From contig JAQFVV010006429.1 in the NCBI GenBank assembly GCA_028023455.1, forward strand, positions 1-64,000: 64,000 bases of DNA, written 5' to 3'. Below are positions 61,911 to 64,000 of the stretch, piece after piece; the first letter of the stretch is position 1; each line of letters begins with the position of its first letter. A program made the translations under genes and the position numbers. The notes under the pieces are model-generated. The model was not told the DNA's origin. It did no database searches and was given only the letters and a program-made list of their open reading frames with translations. This stretch comes from Epiperipatus broadwayi (Eukaryota; Onychophora; Udeonychophora; Euonychophora; Peripatidae).

Positions 61911-62474
61911 TTGATTATATATATATTGTAACGAGACAGTGTTACATCAATATTAAATCCAGAAAGCATCAAGAAATACACACACCAACAAGCAACCTAA
62001 AAACGCATAACCTCATTATCGTAATTTAGAATAGTTTCCTTCATCGTATAAAATATATGTATAAAATACCGCTGTAAAACACACCCATAAAAATACAGAT
62101 CGTAAACGTATAAAGTAAATGATTAAAGCTGGTAAATAATAAATGTAGTTTATTTCTTAAATAATAAATAGAAGTCAATTTGATAAATAATAAATATATA
62201 ATTGTTATCTTAAAATGATAAATATAATTCACTTTTAAATATAATTTGTTTCTTTAACCTGATAAATATAATTTGCCGTTAGAAATCAAATTCGCTTTCT
62301 TAATTAAAATGTATAATTGTCCTTCAAAAAAAAACGCCATGGGAATTTAACAGGGGATTATTTTAGAAAATCATTTAAAATAAGAGTAATAGAAAAGATC
62401 TAATGAAATGATAAATGCTCGACTTCTAATTTTAAAATAGCATGTATTGTTCTAATAAAAACACACACACACGC

Positions 62475-62530
62475 NNNNNNNNNNNNNNNNNNNNNNNNNN
62501 NNNNNNNNNNNNNNNNNNNNNNNNNNNNNN
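62475..62530. other. Assembly gap (56 N)
   Basis: A run of N directly after an (AC)n tract. The sequence on the two sides need not be contiguous. Confidence 1.
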
Positions 62531-63370
62531 CTCAAAATAAAGATTGCCTGTAGCAAAAAAGAGAGTGAGTAATGCTAACGCGGACCTTAACGACAACTTG
62601 AGAAACAGGGAACTCTGGGGGTAGATTGGATCCCAAGATATGGACCAAACCTTTTAAATACACCTCAAAACCTATTAAAGGGAGGGGAAGGAAAAAGATA
62701 GAACAGGATTCTAGATGCTATTCTACATAGATATCCCTGTCTTATTGATATAGTGATATTATTACGCGATCATTACTGTTGTTATTATCACCTGCTCATC
62801 ATCCGACGCTTATGCCACTGGCGTACCACTGAATTGGTCTGAAGTAACTCAACGAATTCCTCGGCATTAAAGATGACTATTCCGAAATTAATACCAAGAG
62901 CGTCGATCGTCATGAGGGGCTAAGAAACCTCTCAGTGACTGATCGGCGCTCCGCTACCAAAATCTCCAGGACTATGCAACTCCGATAACATCGTGTTTCG
63001 TGAATGCTCCAGCTGATAATATGTTCCGCAAAATTCCCACGTTTACCAGGATCAACCGATAATCGCCGCAACCAAGATAAAACCTAGGTAAATATGTTTA
63101 TATTAAATCACTCACTCAATCTAGAACTCTTACAGGCAATCTCGTAAATAACCTACCTAATTTGTACAAATCAAACTTGAACTTTCCTCGTCTGATAATT
63201 TATCGTATAACAGAACTTTATTCACATGAACTTTAAACTTAAATGAAAGTCAGGATAGAGAATTATTTAATCCATGAAATGAACTTTATTTCGCAATGCA
63301 TACTTGTATTTATTAATTATGTTTCTCTGAGAGCGTGTTTATGTGTGTGTGTGACTACAAAAGGTTAACT

Positions 63371-63391
63371 AGATCGGAAGAGCGTCGTGTA
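63371..63391. other. Illumina adapter sequence in the assembly
   Basis: The 20 bases AGATCGGAAGAGCGTCGTGT, plus the next A, are the start of the standard TruSeq read-2-side adapter complement. A chance match of this length is very unlikely. The sequence after it returns to genomic-looking DNA, so the join here may be false. Confidence 0.9.
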
Positions 63392-63674
63392 ATAAACTTG
63401 TTCATTATATAATCAATTCGAGCATTTATCAAATCATTTCACACGATTCAAATTCTTAATTTATACTTGTTATCATAGTTATTGTTTAAATTATTAGATA
63501 GATTCGTCATTTAGATTAATATTTGTTTTATATTGTTTTATGTATCAACATCGCGCCGTAAGTCACGATGTTTTCTTTAGTATGTGATCTAGTTAAGATA
63601 GTCTTAAGAGAGGGCGGGTCTATGAAAATAAATGTCGATAACTTATGTTGTAAGCAATAAAGCGGGGGGATGAT

Positions 63675-63857
63675 TTATAAGCCTTGTGTTCGGGCGTAAA
63701 CGAACAGATTGATAGGTCAGCGTTGACCAATAAACGGCCTTCCTGCCGTGATAGACTTAGTAAAGAAACATGCTGATTTTAATTAGCGGAAGATCGTCTT
63801 CTCCGGGAGGAGTCTTGTTAGGGACAATCGTGTAGCGACCCTGAGTCATCGGATTGG
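63675..63857 (-). promoter_or_regulatory. Promoter-like cluster: CCAAT, AP-1, TTATAA
   Basis: Read on the minus strand: CCAAT (ATTGG at 63853-63857), a perfect AP-1 site TGAGTCA/TGACTCA (63842-63848) and TTATAA (63675-63680) in upstream-to-downstream order. A plus-strand CCAAT lies at 63727-63731. Within a presumed LTR this would suit a U3 region on the minus strand. No transcript is known from the sequence. Confidence 0.35.
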
Positions 63858-64000
63858 TCCATGCTGAGAGTATCGAGTTAGCGGGCGGGATTTGACTTCG
63901 GAATCGTTTTGACATAATGTAAGGTGATGCGAGTAGTTAAAACACTTAAATAATCGTATCTGGCGCCCTCTTATGTGGATTATAAACAACTGTCGATGTA

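Larger units (their letters stand above)
61927..64000. mobile_element. LTR-like segment running off the window
   Basis: Starts TGTAACGAGACAG directly after a TA tract, like the TGTAACG start of the nested element's LTR. About 50 bp before the window end it has GGCGCCCTCTTATGTGGATTA, similar to the block 45 bp from the right end of 53642-55890. The segment is visibly less AT-rich and has CpGs. It contains an N gap, an adapter and a promoter-like cluster. No sustained coding frame was recognised. Orientation is uncertain. Confidence 0.4.

Overview
The window is AT-rich (roughly a quarter G+C by eye), full of (TA)n arrays, and carries metazoan-type retroelements: Penelope-like elements (PLEs) with GIY-YIG endonuclease domains, Ty3/gypsy-like pol and integrase pieces, LTR elements with TATA boxes and polyadenylation signals, tRNA-derived SINEs and short-TIR DNA elements. 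It is best read as a repeat-dominated intergenic or intronic piece of an invertebrate nuclear genome from a draft assembly: there is a 56-base N gap and a stretch of Illumina adapter. The species cannot be fixed from this sequence. I see no convincing host protein-coding gene, rRNA or functional tRNA gene.

Layout. 1-10.6 kb: AT-rich DNA with two ~457-bp direct repeats, a 1.64-kb TIR element (4089-5732), a 250-bp-arm foldback (6351-7040), a SINE, and an old PLE (7200-8510) whose reverse-transcriptase YxDD-like region and GIY-YIG tail are still legible. 10.7-15.0 kb and 37.7-42.5 kb: two copies of a 4.3-4.8 kb repeat with TGTAC...GTACA-type ends, each set between TA arrays. 15-30 kb: 42-bp minisatellites, a CpG-bearing CRE/CCAAT block bracketed by 22-bp direct repeats, three SINEs, a solo-LTR fragment, a perfect 328-bp palindrome (27473-27800), and a second TIR element with an (AAT)~61 expansion. 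30.0-32.2 kb: a well-formed type I hammerhead ribozyme (30220-30278) inside an inverted repeat, a second PLE lineage, and an integrase C-terminal fragment.

42.5-53.6 kb: an 11.15-kb LTR retroelement on the minus strand, with 2.64-kb LTRs and a 2.6-kb internal region that has a broken gag-like frame with an 11-residue repeat but no recognisable pol. Its 3' LTR is interrupted by a 3.48-kb pol-less element with 1.36-kb near-identical LTRs. 53.6-59.7 kb: LTR-like sequences around a decayed Ty3/gypsy pol (56380-58227). 59.8-61.9 kb: four 5'-truncated PLE 3' ends with open GIY-YIG frames, arranged as two head-to-head palindromes. 61.9-64 kb: a less AT-rich, CpG-containing LTR-like segment that runs off the window, with the N gap, the adapter and a promoter-like motif cluster.

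The main themes are mobile elements whose ends abut TA arrays, TA arrays that sit at the centres of small quasi-palindromes, and hammerhead or hammerhead-like RNA folds associated with retroelement tails. All coordinates of decayed elements are approximate unless a sharp terminus is stated.
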